64,000 nucleotides of DNA from Myxococcus eversor (GTDB lineage: Bacteria; Myxococcota; Myxococcia; Myxococcales; Myxococcaceae): NCBI RefSeq assembly GCF_010894455.1, contig NZ_JAAIXY010000007.1:124001-188000 (forward strand), in the 5' to 3' direction. Positions within the stretch are counted from its first letter, which is position 1. Each line of letters opens with the position of its first letter. Shown piece after piece: positions 18,434 to 26,446 of this stretch. The position numbers and the translations under genes are program-made. The notes below the pieces were generated by a model. The model ran no database searches. It saw nothing but the letters and a program-made list of their open reading frames with translations, and had not been told where the DNA came from.

Positions 18434-19864
18434 TCACGTAGAACGCTTGAGCGCGGGGAAGATTTTCTCGGGATTGAGCAGCCCTGATGGGTCGAAGAAG
18501 GCCTTGAGCCGCCGCTGCAGTTCGAGCAGCGCGGGGCCTTGTTCCAGCGCGAGAAATTCCCGCTTCGCGAGGCCCACACCATGCTCGCCTGTGATCGTGC
18601 CGCCCAGTTCCACCGTCATCACCAACATGCGGCGCAGGGCTTCATCCACCAGGGCGCGCTGGTGCGGCCCTTCATAGAGGATGTTGGCGTGGAGGTTTCC
18701 GTCGCCCGCGTGGCCGTAGGTGGCCACGGTGAGTCCCAGCTCTTCGCCCATCGATTTCAGGCGCGAGATGATTTCGGGAATTTTCGAACGGGGGACGACG
18801 ATGTCCTCCGAAATCTTGTGGGGCTTGAGCGCGCGCAGCGCCGGGGAGATGACCCGCCGCACGGCCCACAGCTTCTCCCGCTGGCCCTCGTCCCGGGCGA
18901 CGAGGGTCTGCGTGGCACCCTGCTGTGCGCAGATGTCGCCGAGCCGTGACAGCTCCTCCAACAGCCCCTCTTCATTGTACCCGTCGACCTCGGCGATGAC
19001 GGCCGAGCCCGCCCCTTCGGGGAACTGGAAGCCCCGGCCGTCCACCGCGCGCAGGGCCACGTCGTCGATGAGCTCCAGGCAGCGCGGAAGGATGCCCGCG
19101 GCCAGCACGGCGGAGACGCCCCGTGCCGCGTCCAGCACGGACGGAAAGACGACCAGGGCGGTCAGCACTTTTCGTGGCAGCGGAATGAGCTGCAGCGTGA
19201 TTTCGGTGGCGACCCCGAGCGTCCCTTCGGACCCCACGAAGAGGCCCACGAGGTCATAGCCGGCCACGCCTTTGATTGTCCGGCGGCCGACCCGCAGCAC
19301 CTCTCCATCCGGAAGCACCCACTCCAGGCCGATGACATAGTCGCGCGTGACGCCGTACTTGAGCGCGCGAGGACCGCCCGCGTTCTCCGCGACGTTGCCG
19401 CCCAGCGTGCAGAACTCCCAGGAGTTCGGATCCGGTGGATAGAAGAGGCCCTGTGCCTCCACGGCCTTCATCAGGTCGCCCGTCACCACGCCCGGTCCCA
19501 CCACCGCCGTGAGGTCCTCCGCGGAGATGGAGTGGATGCGATTCATCCGCTCCAGGCTGACCGCCACGCCACCGTTCAGGGGCAGCGAGCCCCCGCTCTT
19601 CCCGCTGCGCGCGCCACACGGCGTGAAGGGTACCCCGTGCGCCACGCAGGCCTTGAAGATGGCGGACACCTGGGCGGTGCTCTCCGGAAACACCACCACG
19701 TCCGGTGGGAAGACGCCGCTGTCGGACTCATCCCGCCCATAGGCCGCGAGCGTGTCCGCGTCGCGCCGCAGTTGCCCCTCCACGAGGATGCTCGCGAGGG
19801 CTTCACACACCCGCTCCACCCGCTCCGGCTCCACGCGGTCCGTCCGCGCGGAAGGGCCACTCAT
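18434..19864 (-). CDS. FAD-linked oxidase, GlcD/D-lactate dehydrogenase family
   Basis: A 476-residue FAD-binding (PCMH-type) 2-hydroxyacid dehydrogenase of the GlcD/LldE-linked class, oxidising glycolate or D-lactate to the keto acid. FAD-binding motifs are VPFTPCGARSGKSGGSLPL and FCTLGGNVAENAGGPRALKYG; the C-terminal cap holds YGHAGDGNLHANIL and GEHGVGLAKREFL with the metal/substrate His residues. No GlcE/GlcF subunits are next to it. The start at 19864 overlaps the stop of folE (ATGA), so it is coupled to folE and the Rieske gene. Confidence 0.9.
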   Translation of the reverse strand: MSGPSARTDRVEPERVERVCEALASILVEGQLRRDADTLAAYGRDESDSGVFPPDVVVFPESTAQVSAIFKACVAHGVPFTPCGARSGKSGGSLPLNGGVAVSLERMNRIHSISAEDLTAVVGPGVVTGDLMKAVEAQGLFYPPDPNSWEFCTLGGNVAENAGGPRALKYGVTRDYVIGLEWVLPDGEVLRVGRRTIKGVAGYDLVGLFVGSEGTLGVATEITLQLIPLPRKVLTALVVFPSVLDAARGVSAVLAAGILPRCLELIDDVALRAVDGRGFQFPEGAGSAVIAEVDGYNEEGLLEELSRLGDICAQQGATQTLVARDEGQREKLWAVRRVISPALRALKPHKISEDIVVPRSKIPEIISRLKSMGEELGLTVATYGHAGDGNLHANILYEGPHQRALVDEALRRMLVMTVELGGTITGEHGVGLAKREFLALEQGPALLELQRRLKAFFDPSGLLNPEKIFPALKRST

Positions 19865-20493
19865 CGCCGCGTCCCCAGGCGTGCCCACAGCTCGCGGCGG
19901 AGCGAGCCATCCCGCCGCAGCTCACCCTCATAGGCCTCCGCGTGGGTGATGGCGTCGTGCTGTCTGGCGCCTCGCATGCGCAAGCACGACTGCTCCGCTT
20001 CGATGATGCACGCGGTGGCGGGACTGCCGAGCACGCGGGCCAGGGAGCTGGCCACCTGACGCGCCAGGTCCTCCTGGAGGATGAGCCGGTGCGCGAAGCA
20101 GTCCACCAGCGAGGACAGCCTGCCGAAGCCCGCCATCCGCTTGCCCGGCACATACGCGACATGCGCGAGCCCCGTCACCGGCAGCAGGTGGTGCGGGCAC
20201 ATGGAGACGAAGCGCAGGTGAGTGACGACCACCAGCTCTCGCGATGAGCCCTTCGGCGTGGGGAACGTCTTGCCCAGCACCTCCTCGGGCGTCTTCGCGT
20301 AGCCATCCAGGAACTCACGGCTCCAGGCGTCGGCCACGCGCTGCGGGGTGTCCACCAGGTTCGCGTCGTCCAACGGCAGCCCGGCGGCGTGCAGGAAGGC
20401 CTCCACCGCGCGAGCCATGGCGGCGGGGTCCGGCACGCTTGTGGCGGGCGGCGGGACGGGGGCATTGCGGGTGCGAGCTTTGGACGAAGTCAC
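19861..20493 (-). CDS. folE: GTP cyclohydrolase I
   Basis: A 210-residue enzyme converting GTP to 7,8-dihydroneopterin triphosphate, the first step toward tetrahydrofolate and other pterins. The zinc ligands are visible as SMCPHHLLPV (Cys, His) and SCLRMRG (Cys). Substrate-binding segments include YVPGKRMAGFGRLSSLVD, RLILQEDLARQVA and GSPATACIIEAEQ. The N-terminal ~20 residues are a Pro/Ala extension. It starts with GTG behind a TAGGAG site, 14 nt after the Rieske gene, and overlaps the following oxidase gene by 4 nt. Confidence 0.95.
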   Translation of the reverse strand: MTSSKARTRNAPVPPPATSVPDPAAMARAVEAFLHAAGLPLDDANLVDTPQRVADAWSREFLDGYAKTPEEVLGKTFPTPKGSSRELVVVTHLRFVSMCPHHLLPVTGLAHVAYVPGKRMAGFGRLSSLVDCFAHRLILQEDLARQVASSLARVLGSPATACIIEAEQSCLRMRGARQHDAITHAEAYEGELRRDGSLRRELWARLGTRR

Positions 20494-20507
20494 GGGGGCA
20501 AGGACTC

Positions 20508-20867
20508 CTACAGGGGCGGGCGTTCAGCGGGAGGGACGCTATCCGATGCCGCGACGAGGATCTCCTCACCTCGCACCCGAACCTCGTAGATGCGAACGCT
20601 CGCGTCGGGACGCCAGGGGCAGCGCCCCGTCCGCACATCGAAGGGCCAGGCGTGCAAGGGACAATGGAGCAGGTGCCCGTCCAGCTCCCCCTCGTGCAGC
20701 GAGCCGCCTCGGTGAGGACAGGTGTCGCTCAAGGCATGGAGCCGCCCGTCCACCCGGACGAGCGCCACCCGGGTGTCTCCCACCTGGACCACGGCGCGAC
20801 CGCGTGCGTCCAACGCGGCGAGCCGAGCCACCGGAATGAATCGTCCGTCCGGCTGTCCTTCATCCAT
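20508..20867 (-). CDS. Rieske [2Fe-2S] ferredoxin (NirD-like)
   Basis: A 119-residue single Rieske domain. The cluster ligands are in SDTCPHRGGSL and LLHCPLHAWPFD (two CxH pairs). The lack of a signal peptide points to a cytoplasmic electron carrier such as those serving dioxygenases or a NirD-type nitrite reductase small subunit, but neither partner is nearby. GGAG lies 8 nt before ATG 20867. It is the first gene of a Rieske-folE-FAD oxidase operon and is divergent from the zinc operon. Confidence 0.9.
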   Translation of the reverse strand: MDEGQPDGRFIPVARLAALDARGRAVVQVGDTRVALVRVDGRLHALSDTCPHRGGSLHEGELDGHLLHCPLHAWPFDVRTGRCPWRPDASVRIYEVRVRGEEILVAASDSVPPAERPPL

Positions 20868-20955
20868 ACAGGTGTCTCCAACCGCCCGGGCACCGAGGAC
20901 CATCCCGGTGAATGCGGTGACAGAGGTGTCCGTCCCACCGCCGTGCTAGCCTGCC

Positions 20956-20984
20956 TTGACTCTCCCAGGTGCCGTCAGTAGAGC
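20956..20984 (+). promoter_or_regulatory. Sigma-70-like promoter of the zinc-uptake operon
   Basis: TTGACT (20956-20961) and TAGAGC (20979-20984) are separated by 17 nt, 23 nt upstream of the first start codon of the operon. The -10 box sits inside a perfect inverted repeat described separately. Confidence 0.5.
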
Positions 20985-20989
20985 ACCTG
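20966..20989. promoter_or_regulatory. Inverted repeat over the -10 region of the zinc operon
   Basis: CAGGTGC (20966-20972) and GCACCTG (20983-20989) are perfect arms with a 10-nt centre. The repeat covers the -10 box and could be the operator of a zinc-sensing repressor. It does not resemble the AT-rich Zur boxes known from enterics or Bacillus, so the assignment is inference. Confidence 0.45.
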
Positions 20990-21006
20990 AACCGTCCTCT
21001 CTTCCG

Positions 21007-21432
21007 ATGATCCAGCGCGCACATACCTTCGTCCGTGGCATCGCGACGCTGCTCGTCGCGCTGTGGGCGTTGCAGCCGCTGGGGGCCCTGCTCCACGTCC
21101 GGGAGGCGCACGCCCACCGCTTCTGCCCCGAGCATCAGACGTTCGAGGAGACGGCCCGGGGCACCGGCTCCATCCAGGCACGGCTTGCGCCCGAGAAGCT
21201 GGCGCAGCTGTCCGCCCTCCCCTCGTCGAACCCCGACGCGACACGGCTGACCCATGAGGCGTGCCCGCTGCTGACGTCGAGCACGCGGGACGAGCTGTTC
21301 TTCACCTCGCCGTCGTCGTGGACGCTGCCCCGGCTCGCGGTCAGCCGTCCCTCCACCGCGCCTCCGCGCGTCGCCCCTCCGCTCTCCGTCCTCGACACCG
21401 CGCCCAAGTCCTCGCCACCCGCGCACGCCTGA
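21007..21432 (+). CDS. Small membrane-anchored His/Cys protein at head of the zinc operon
   Basis: A 141-residue protein with one N-terminal hydrophobic helix (GIATLLVALWALQPLGALL) followed directly by a His/Cys cluster: His30, His35, His37, Cys40 and His43 (LHVREAHAHRFCPEH). A second small cluster, LTHEACPLL, follows near residue 80. The tail is Pro/Ser-rich. The layout suggests a periplasmic metal-binding site near the membrane. It closely resembles in plan the protein at 32587-33021. Position as first gene of the znu operon supports a zinc role. ATG 21007 has no strong ribosome-binding site. No named family recognised. Confidence 0.65.
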   Translation: MIQRAHTFVRGIATLLVALWALQPLGALLHVREAHAHRFCPEHQTFEETARGTGSIQARLAPEKLAQLSALPSSNPDATRLTHEACPLLTSSTRDELFFTSPSSWTLPRLAVSRPSTAPPRVAPPLSVLDTAPKSSPPAHA

Positions 21433-21512
21433 GTCGCGTCCAGCAGGTGTGGTCAGGTCTCGCAGTGAGGTGCACGCGTACGCGTGCGTCCCGGTTTCGA
21501 GGAGCATTCCCG

Positions 21513-22877
21513 GTGTCATCCGTCTTCGTTCGTCTGCACGGCGCCTTCATCGCCGTGTCCATCGCAGCCCTGTTCTCCGCGGCGTCCGCCTCGGCGCAGG
21601 AATCCTCTCCTCCCCTTCCTCCCGATGCGGGAGTCCCCGAGTCGGAAGTCGGCGCCGACGCGGGTCCACCCGAAGAAGTCCCCGCGGGCCTCACGCCCGA
21701 GGAGATGGCCGAAATCGAGAAGGCCTTCGGTGGCGACACCCAGCAGGGGGTTCCCGCCGGCACGTCCTCCGCGCCGGACTCCACGCCCGGAGGCGGCCTG
21801 CCGCTGTCGATTCCAGGAGGGACCAGCGGCACCAACTTCCTGGACATGAGCTTCATCCTGGATATCGCCGCCGCGGCCTTCACGTCCAAGGAGCCGCTCC
21901 AGGGCGGTGCGCACGACCCCACGCGCAACGGCTTCAACCTCCAGCAGTTGGAGCTGTCCATCGGCTCGGTGGTGGACCCGTACTTCCGCTTCGACGCGAA
22001 CATCGTCTACAGCCAGTTCGGCGTCGAAATCGAGGAGGCCTACGGCACCACGCTGGCACTCCCTGGCAGCCTCCAGGTGCGCGCGGGCCAGTTCCTCACG
22101 CGCTTCGGTCGGCTGAATGCCACGCACCCGCACGCGTGGGACTTCGTGGATCAACCCTTCGCCATGAGCCGCGTCTTCGGCGCGGAGGGCAACCGTGGCC
22201 TGGGCGTGGAGTTGTCCTGGCTGACGCCGCTGCCCTGGTACGTGGAGCTGACCGGAAGCCTCACCGATGCCACGGGAGAAGCCACCGCGCGCAGCTTCCT
22301 GGGCGCGTCGAATGACCGCGTCCTCTCACCGATGGACCTCCAGGCCACGGGCATCCTCAAGCAGTTCTTCCCCCTGTCGGATGACCTGTCCTTGATGTGG
22401 GGACTGTCCGCCGCCACCGGCCCCAATCCCACCGGCTATCGCAACCGCACGGATGTCTTCGGCACCGACGTGTACCTGCGCTACCGGCCCATCACCGAGG
22501 CCAGCAACACGCTCGTCACCCTCCAGGTGGAGGCCCTGTACCGGCGACGGCAGGTGCCCGACGACGTGCTGACAGACATCAACACCTATGCCCAGCTCGC
22601 GTGGCGCTTCTCCCAGCGCTGGGCCGCCGCCGCGCGCTACGAACTGGGCACGCCGGCGAAGGGCGAAGGCGGCGAGGTGGCGTTGGATCCGCTGGACCCG
22701 GAGTGGACCAAGAACCGGGACCGGATCTCCGCCAACCTCACCTTCTGGCCCACCGAGTTCTCCCGCCTGCGCGTGCAGGCCGCGAGAGACCGGGCCCGTT
22801 GGCGCGATGAGGCGGACTACTCCGTCTTCCTCGCGCTCGAACTGGTGACGGGCGCCCACGGCGCCCATGCGTTCTGA
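21513..22877 (+). CDS. Outer-membrane beta-barrel protein of the zinc operon
   Basis: A 454-residue exported protein. A signal peptide (FIAVSIAALFSAASASAQE) is followed by a Pro/Glu-rich linker of about 90 residues and then a barrel of alternating amphipathic strands ending in ADYSVFLALELVTGAHGAHAF. Typical strand phrases are VVDPYFRFDANIVYSQFG, LQVRAGQFLTRFGRLN and FGTDVYLRYRPI, as in porin O/P-like barrels. It has no TonB plug. The GTG at 21513 has GAGGAG 8 nt upstream. Between the His/Cys protein and znuA, it may be a zinc-specific outer-membrane channel, which is inferred from context only. Confidence 0.8.
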   Translation: MSSVFVRLHGAFIAVSIAALFSAASASAQESSPPLPPDAGVPESEVGADAGPPEEVPAGLTPEEMAEIEKAFGGDTQQGVPAGTSSAPDSTPGGGLPLSIPGGTSGTNFLDMSFILDIAAAAFTSKEPLQGGAHDPTRNGFNLQQLELSIGSVVDPYFRFDANIVYSQFGVEIEEAYGTTLALPGSLQVRAGQFLTRFGRLNATHPHAWDFVDQPFAMSRVFGAEGNRGLGVELSWLTPLPWYVELTGSLTDATGEATARSFLGASNDRVLSPMDLQATGILKQFFPLSDDLSLMWGLSAATGPNPTGYRNRTDVFGTDVYLRYRPITEASNTLVTLQVEALYRRRQVPDDVLTDINTYAQLAWRFSQRWAAAARYELGTPAKGEGGEVALDPLDPEWTKNRDRISANLTFWPTEFSRLRVQAARDRARWRDEADYSVFLALELVTGAHGAHAF

Positions 22878-22902
22878 ACCTCTTTCACGGGAGCCCTGCC
22901 CC

Positions 22903-23829
22903 ATGCGCCACTTTCGTTTCGTCGCGGCCCTGTGCGCCGCCCTCTGCCTCTTCGCCGCCGCACCCGCGCGCGCGGCCGTCAATGTCGTCACCACCCTTCC
23001 GGACCTCGCCGCCATCACCAAGGCGGTGGGCGGAGAGCTGGTCCAGGTGCAGTCCATGGCGCTGGGAAGCCAGGACCCGCACCGCGTGGACGCGAAGCCC
23101 AGCCTCGCGCTCGCGCTGAGGAACGCGGACCTGCTCATCAGCGTGGGCCTGGATTTGGAGATCGGCTGGCTGCCGAACCTCCAGACGGGCTCGCGCAACC
23201 CGCGCATCCAGGTGGGAAACCCCGGCTTCCTCAATGCCTCGCAGTTCGTCCGCCTGCTGGAGGTCCCCGCCACCAAGGTGGACCGCAGCGAGGGCGACGT
23301 GCACCCCGGCGGCAACCCCCACTACCTCTATGACCCGCGACAGGGCGCGGCGGTGGCTCGCGGCATCGCCGAGCGACTGGCGCAGCTCGACGCGAAGAAC
23401 GCGGCGACCTACCGCGCCAACGCGGCGAAGCTGACCGCCGAGCTGGATGCCGCGCGCGTCGGCTGGGAGAAGCGGCTGGCCGGCCTGCGCGGCGCGCCCA
23501 TCATCGCGTTCCACCGGACGACGGCGTATCTCGCGGACTGGCTGGGCTTCGAGCCCATCGCGTTCCTCGAGCCCAAGCCGGGAATCCCACCCAATCCGTC
23601 CCACGTGGCCGGAGTCCTCGTGCTCGCCCGGCAGCGCAAGGCCCGCATGGTGCTCATCGAGAGCTACTACAACGACCGGGAGGCGAAGATGCTCGCGGGC
23701 ATGATTCCGGCGCCGCTCGTCATCCTCCATGGCGGCACGGACTTCCGCTCGGGTGAGACGTACGTCCAGCACATCAACGAGCTGGTCGGCAGCCTGGAGA
23801 AGGGGCTCGCCGGCGGAAAGGGCGGCTGA
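22903..23829 (+). CDS. znuA: Zinc/manganese ABC transporter substrate-binding protein
   Basis: A 308-residue cluster A-I metal-binding protein with a signal peptide (VAALCAALCLFAAAPARA). The expected metal ligands are His60 (SQDPHRVDAKPS), His140 (GGNPHYLYDP) and His204 (IAFHRTTAYL), with an acidic residue in LIESYYNDREA. The linker helix and two lobes match ZnuA/AdcA/TroA. It lacks the long His/Asp-rich loop found in many ZnuA proteins. GGGAG lies upstream of ATG 22903; an in-frame ATG at 22867 overlaps the preceding gene and would spoil the signal peptide. Confidence 0.92.
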   Translation: MRHFRFVAALCAALCLFAAAPARAAVNVVTTLPDLAAITKAVGGELVQVQSMALGSQDPHRVDAKPSLALALRNADLLISVGLDLEIGWLPNLQTGSRNPRIQVGNPGFLNASQFVRLLEVPATKVDRSEGDVHPGGNPHYLYDPRQGAAVARGIAERLAQLDAKNAATYRANAAKLTAELDAARVGWEKRLAGLRGAPIIAFHRTTAYLADWLGFEPIAFLEPKPGIPPNPSHVAGVLVLARQRKARMVLIESYYNDREAKMLAGMIPAPLVILHGGTDFRSGETYVQHINELVGSLEKGLAGGKGG

Positions 23830-23832
23830 GTC

Positions 23833-24690
23833 ATGCGGACCCGACTGCTGCTCCCCTTCTTGCTGCTGTCCGGCTGCGCGCTGGACTCGGGTGAGGGCTT
23901 CGCGGTGCTGGAGCCCACCGTCACCGCCAGCTACGTGCCCGTGGCCTCGCGCAACGCGGGCAATGGCTTCCAGCGCCTCGCGTCGGACTATCAGGTGAGC
24001 CTGGGCTCGGCCGCGCTGGGCATCTCCCACGTGGAGCTGGTGGGTGGCGCGGGAGGCGGAGGGCCGACGACGTTCGACCCCGCCAATCCGCCACCGGGTT
24101 ACAGCCTGTGCCACAACGGCCACTGTCACAGCGACGGTGGCGCGCTCGTGGACTACGAGGACATCGAAGCCGAGCTGGGCGGAGGTGGCTCCTCCTCCAC
24201 GCTCGTCGCCGCGCTGCACGTGGACGGCGAGTTCAACTTGCTGACCCCGGAGACCACGCCGGTGGAGTGCGAGCCGGACTGCGAGCTGTCTCGCACCGCC
24301 ATCTCCCGAGGCGTCTGGGAAGTGACGTCGGTGACGCTGACGGGCGTCGTGCGGGACTCGCGCGCCACGCCACGACTCGCGGAGACACCGTTCCGCATGA
24401 CGGTGGTGTCCGAGGGTGGCGCGGAGGGCGAGGAGGCCACGCCGCTCTTCACGTTGGCGGGCGAGGTGGACGTGCCATCGGACCGTGAGCACAAGCCCCG
24501 CGTGAAGCTGGCGCTGACGCTCGAGGTTCCCCCCACCGTATTCGACGGCCTGGACTGGGCCGCGTTGACGCCCGGCGCGGATGGCGTGCTGGACCTGGGA
24601 ACCGTCTCCAACGAGGCGGCGCGCAAGGCCCTGTTCGAGGAGCTCGCGGCATTGAAGCCCCAAGCGGAGGTGCGACGTGAAGACCGATGA
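23833..24690 (+). CDS. Lipoprotein with CHNGHCH motif, zinc operon
   Basis: A 285-residue lipoprotein: MRTRLLLPFLLLSGC gives a lipobox LSGC. Residues 93-99 read CHNGHCH, a compact site with two Cys and three His within seven positions, very likely a metal site. It is followed by a beta-rich domain with another Cys pair (VECEPDCEL). No known family is recognised. It is located between znuA and znuC, starts 3 nt after znuA, and overlaps znuC by 14 nt, so it is translated with them. A periplasm-facing zinc scavenger or chaperone that hands metal to ZnuA is the simplest inference. Confidence 0.75.
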   Translation: MRTRLLLPFLLLSGCALDSGEGFAVLEPTVTASYVPVASRNAGNGFQRLASDYQVSLGSAALGISHVELVGGAGGGGPTTFDPANPPPGYSLCHNGHCHSDGGALVDYEDIEAELGGGGSSSTLVAALHVDGEFNLLTPETTPVECEPDCELSRTAISRGVWEVTSVTLTGVVRDSRATPRLAETPFRMTVVSEGGAEGEEATPLFTLAGEVDVPSDREHKPRVKLALTLEVPPTVFDGLDWAALTPGADGVLDLGTVSNEAARKALFEELAALKPQAEVRREDR

Positions 24691-25498
24691 ACCCGTGAGC
24701 CCGGACGCCGCGAGCCACGCAGTACCGCCGACCTTCACCTTCGGCGAGCCGCTGCTCACCTGCACGGAGCTGGTCATCGGATACAACGACAAGGCCATGT
24801 TGCCGCCCATCAACATGGTCATCCGCCGTGGCCAGTTCGTCGCCGTCGTGGGCCGCAACGGCTCCGGCAAGAGCACGTGGTTCAAGACGCTGCTCGGGAT
24901 GATCGACCCCGTGTCGGGCACCATCGCCCGAGGCCATCCGGAGATGCGCAGCGCCTATGTGCCGCAGACGTCCGGCATCGACTCGCTGCTGCCGCTGCGG
25001 GCGCGGGAGCTGACCGCCTGGGGACGGCTGCGCAACTGGAGCTTCCTGTGGCCGTTCGCTCGCAAGGCGGACCGCGACGCGGTGGAGGTGGCCCTGGAGA
25101 CCGCCGGGGCCAAGGCCATCGCGAACAGGCCCTACCGCGAGCTGTCCGAGGGCCAGAAGCAGCGCACGCTCCTGGCCCGGCTCATCGCCACCGAGGCGGA
25201 CATGGTGCTGCTCGACGAGCCCACCGCCGCCATGGACGCGGTGGCGGAGCGCGAGACGATGCAGCGGCTGTGCTTGCTCGCGCGCCAACGAGGACTGGGC
25301 GTGGTGGTGGTGTGCCACGACCTGGAGGTCGCCGCCGAGCACGCGGACGTGTTGCTCTTCGTGGACCGGGAGACGTCCGCCTTCGTCGTGGGCGACGCGC
25401 GCACCGTGTTCTGTCACCCCGCCTTCCGTCGCCAGTACGGCGACGAGTACTGCCACCGCGCCCCCGAGGGACCCCACCGTGGATCCGATGCTCGCTGA
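24677..25498 (+). CDS. znuC: Zinc ABC transporter ATP-binding protein
   Basis: A 273-residue ABC ATPase. Walker A is GRNGSGKST, the Q-loop region reads AYVPQTSG, the signature is ELSEGQKQR (LSEGQ rather than LSGGQ), Walker B is MVLLDEPTAAMD and the switch His is in VVCHDLEVA. Energises zinc import together with the ZnuB permease. The GTG at 24677 has GGAGG 6 nt upstream and lies inside the end of the lipoprotein gene; its own end overlaps znuB by 20 nt. The unusual extra N-terminal ~25 residues are charged and probably flexible. Confidence 0.92.
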   Translation: MKTDEPVSPDAASHAVPPTFTFGEPLLTCTELVIGYNDKAMLPPINMVIRRGQFVAVVGRNGSGKSTWFKTLLGMIDPVSGTIARGHPEMRSAYVPQTSGIDSLLPLRARELTAWGRLRNWSFLWPFARKADRDAVEVALETAGAKAIANRPYRELSEGQKQRTLLARLIATEADMVLLDEPTAAMDAVAERETMQRLCLLARQRGLGVVVVCHDLEVAAEHADVLLFVDRETSAFVVGDARTVFCHPAFRRQYGDEYCHRAPEGPHRGSDAR

Positions 25499-26351
25499 AC
25501 CATCCCAGTGGCAGCAGTTCATCGAGGGGTTCGAGTTGTTCCGGGACCCGCTGCTGTGCGCCCTCATGGCCGGCGGCGTGCTCGGCTTCCTGAGCGTCTA
25601 CGTGGTGCTGCGGCGCATGGTGTTCGTCAGCGCCGCGGTGGCCCAGTCCGCGGGCCTGGGCGTGGCACTGGCCTTCTACATGGGCATCCACCTGGGCTTC
25701 GAGGTGGAGCCCGTCATCGGCGCCACCGCGCTCGCGCTCCTGGCGACGCTGCTGCTGATGATGGACCCCACCCGGCTGCGGCTGACTCGGGAGAGCCTGC
25801 TGGGCCTCGCCTATGCCCTGTCAGGTGGCGCGGCCGTGCTGGTGGGCGACCGCATCGCCCAGGAGTCCCACGACATCCAGGGCATCCTCTTCGGCACCGC
25901 CGTGCTGGTGACACCCGAGCAACTTCGCACCGTGGCCATCGCCAGCATCCTGGTCATGGTCATCCACCTGTGGTGGTACCGGGGCATCACCTTCGCGAGC
26001 TTCGACCGCATCGGCGCGCTGGTGCAGGGCCTGCCCGTCCGACTGTTGGATGGCGTGCTGATGGTGTCCATCGGCGTCATGGTGGGCGTGTGCGCCCGGG
26101 CGCTCGGCGCGCTGCCGGTGTTCGCCTTCTCCACGCTGTCCGCCATCGCCGCGCTGATGTTGGACTTGCGACTGCCGTGGACCTTCTTCGTGGCCACGCT
26201 CGCGGGCATCGTCTCCGGCGTGGGCGGCTACATGTTCGCCTACTTCTTCGACTTCCCGGTGGGTGGCTCGCAGACCGTGGTCGCCGCGATGCTGGTGGGC
26301 CTGGCCATGGGTGCGCGCGCACTCATCCAACTCGCGCGGCGCGCACGGTGA
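25479..26351 (+). CDS. znuB: Zinc ABC transporter permease
   Basis: A 290-residue inner-membrane protein of the ABC-3 (ZnuB/TroCD) family with about eight hydrophobic segments. Characteristic phrases are LLCALMAGGVLGFLSVYVVLRRM, MVFVSAAVAQSAGLGVALAF and the cytoplasmic loop FDRIGALVQGLPVRLLDGVLM. It would form the membrane pore for zinc uptake. It starts at GTG 25479 inside znuC; ATG 25488 is an alternative. It is the last gene before a strong hairpin at 26398-26433. Confidence 0.92.
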   Translation: MDPMLAEPSQWQQFIEGFELFRDPLLCALMAGGVLGFLSVYVVLRRMVFVSAAVAQSAGLGVALAFYMGIHLGFEVEPVIGATALALLATLLLMMDPTRLRLTRESLLGLAYALSGGAAVLVGDRIAQESHDIQGILFGTAVLVTPEQLRTVAIASILVMVIHLWWYRGITFASFDRIGALVQGLPVRLLDGVLMVSIGVMVGVCARALGALPVFAFSTLSAIAALMLDLRLPWTFFVATLAGIVSGVGGYMFAYFFDFPVGGSQTVVAAMLVGLAMGARALIQLARRAR

Positions 26352-26397
26352 ACGAGGTTCCCACCCGGCTCGATATGGGTCCGGTGACATCGCGTTA

Positions 26398-26433
26398 CCG
26401 GAAGCAGCCTCGATAGCGACGAGGCGCTTCCGG
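26398..26433 (+). terminator. Strong hairpin after znuB, overlapping the next ribosome-binding site
   Basis: CCGGAAGC (26398-26405) and GCTTCCGG (26426-26433) pair perfectly, extended by GCCTCG/CGAGGC across a single bulged A. There is no T tract. The 3' arm runs into the GGAGG of the following lipoprotein gene, so the structure could terminate znu transcription or mask that site. Confidence 0.6.
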
Positions 26434-26446
26434 AGGGGATCGCGAC

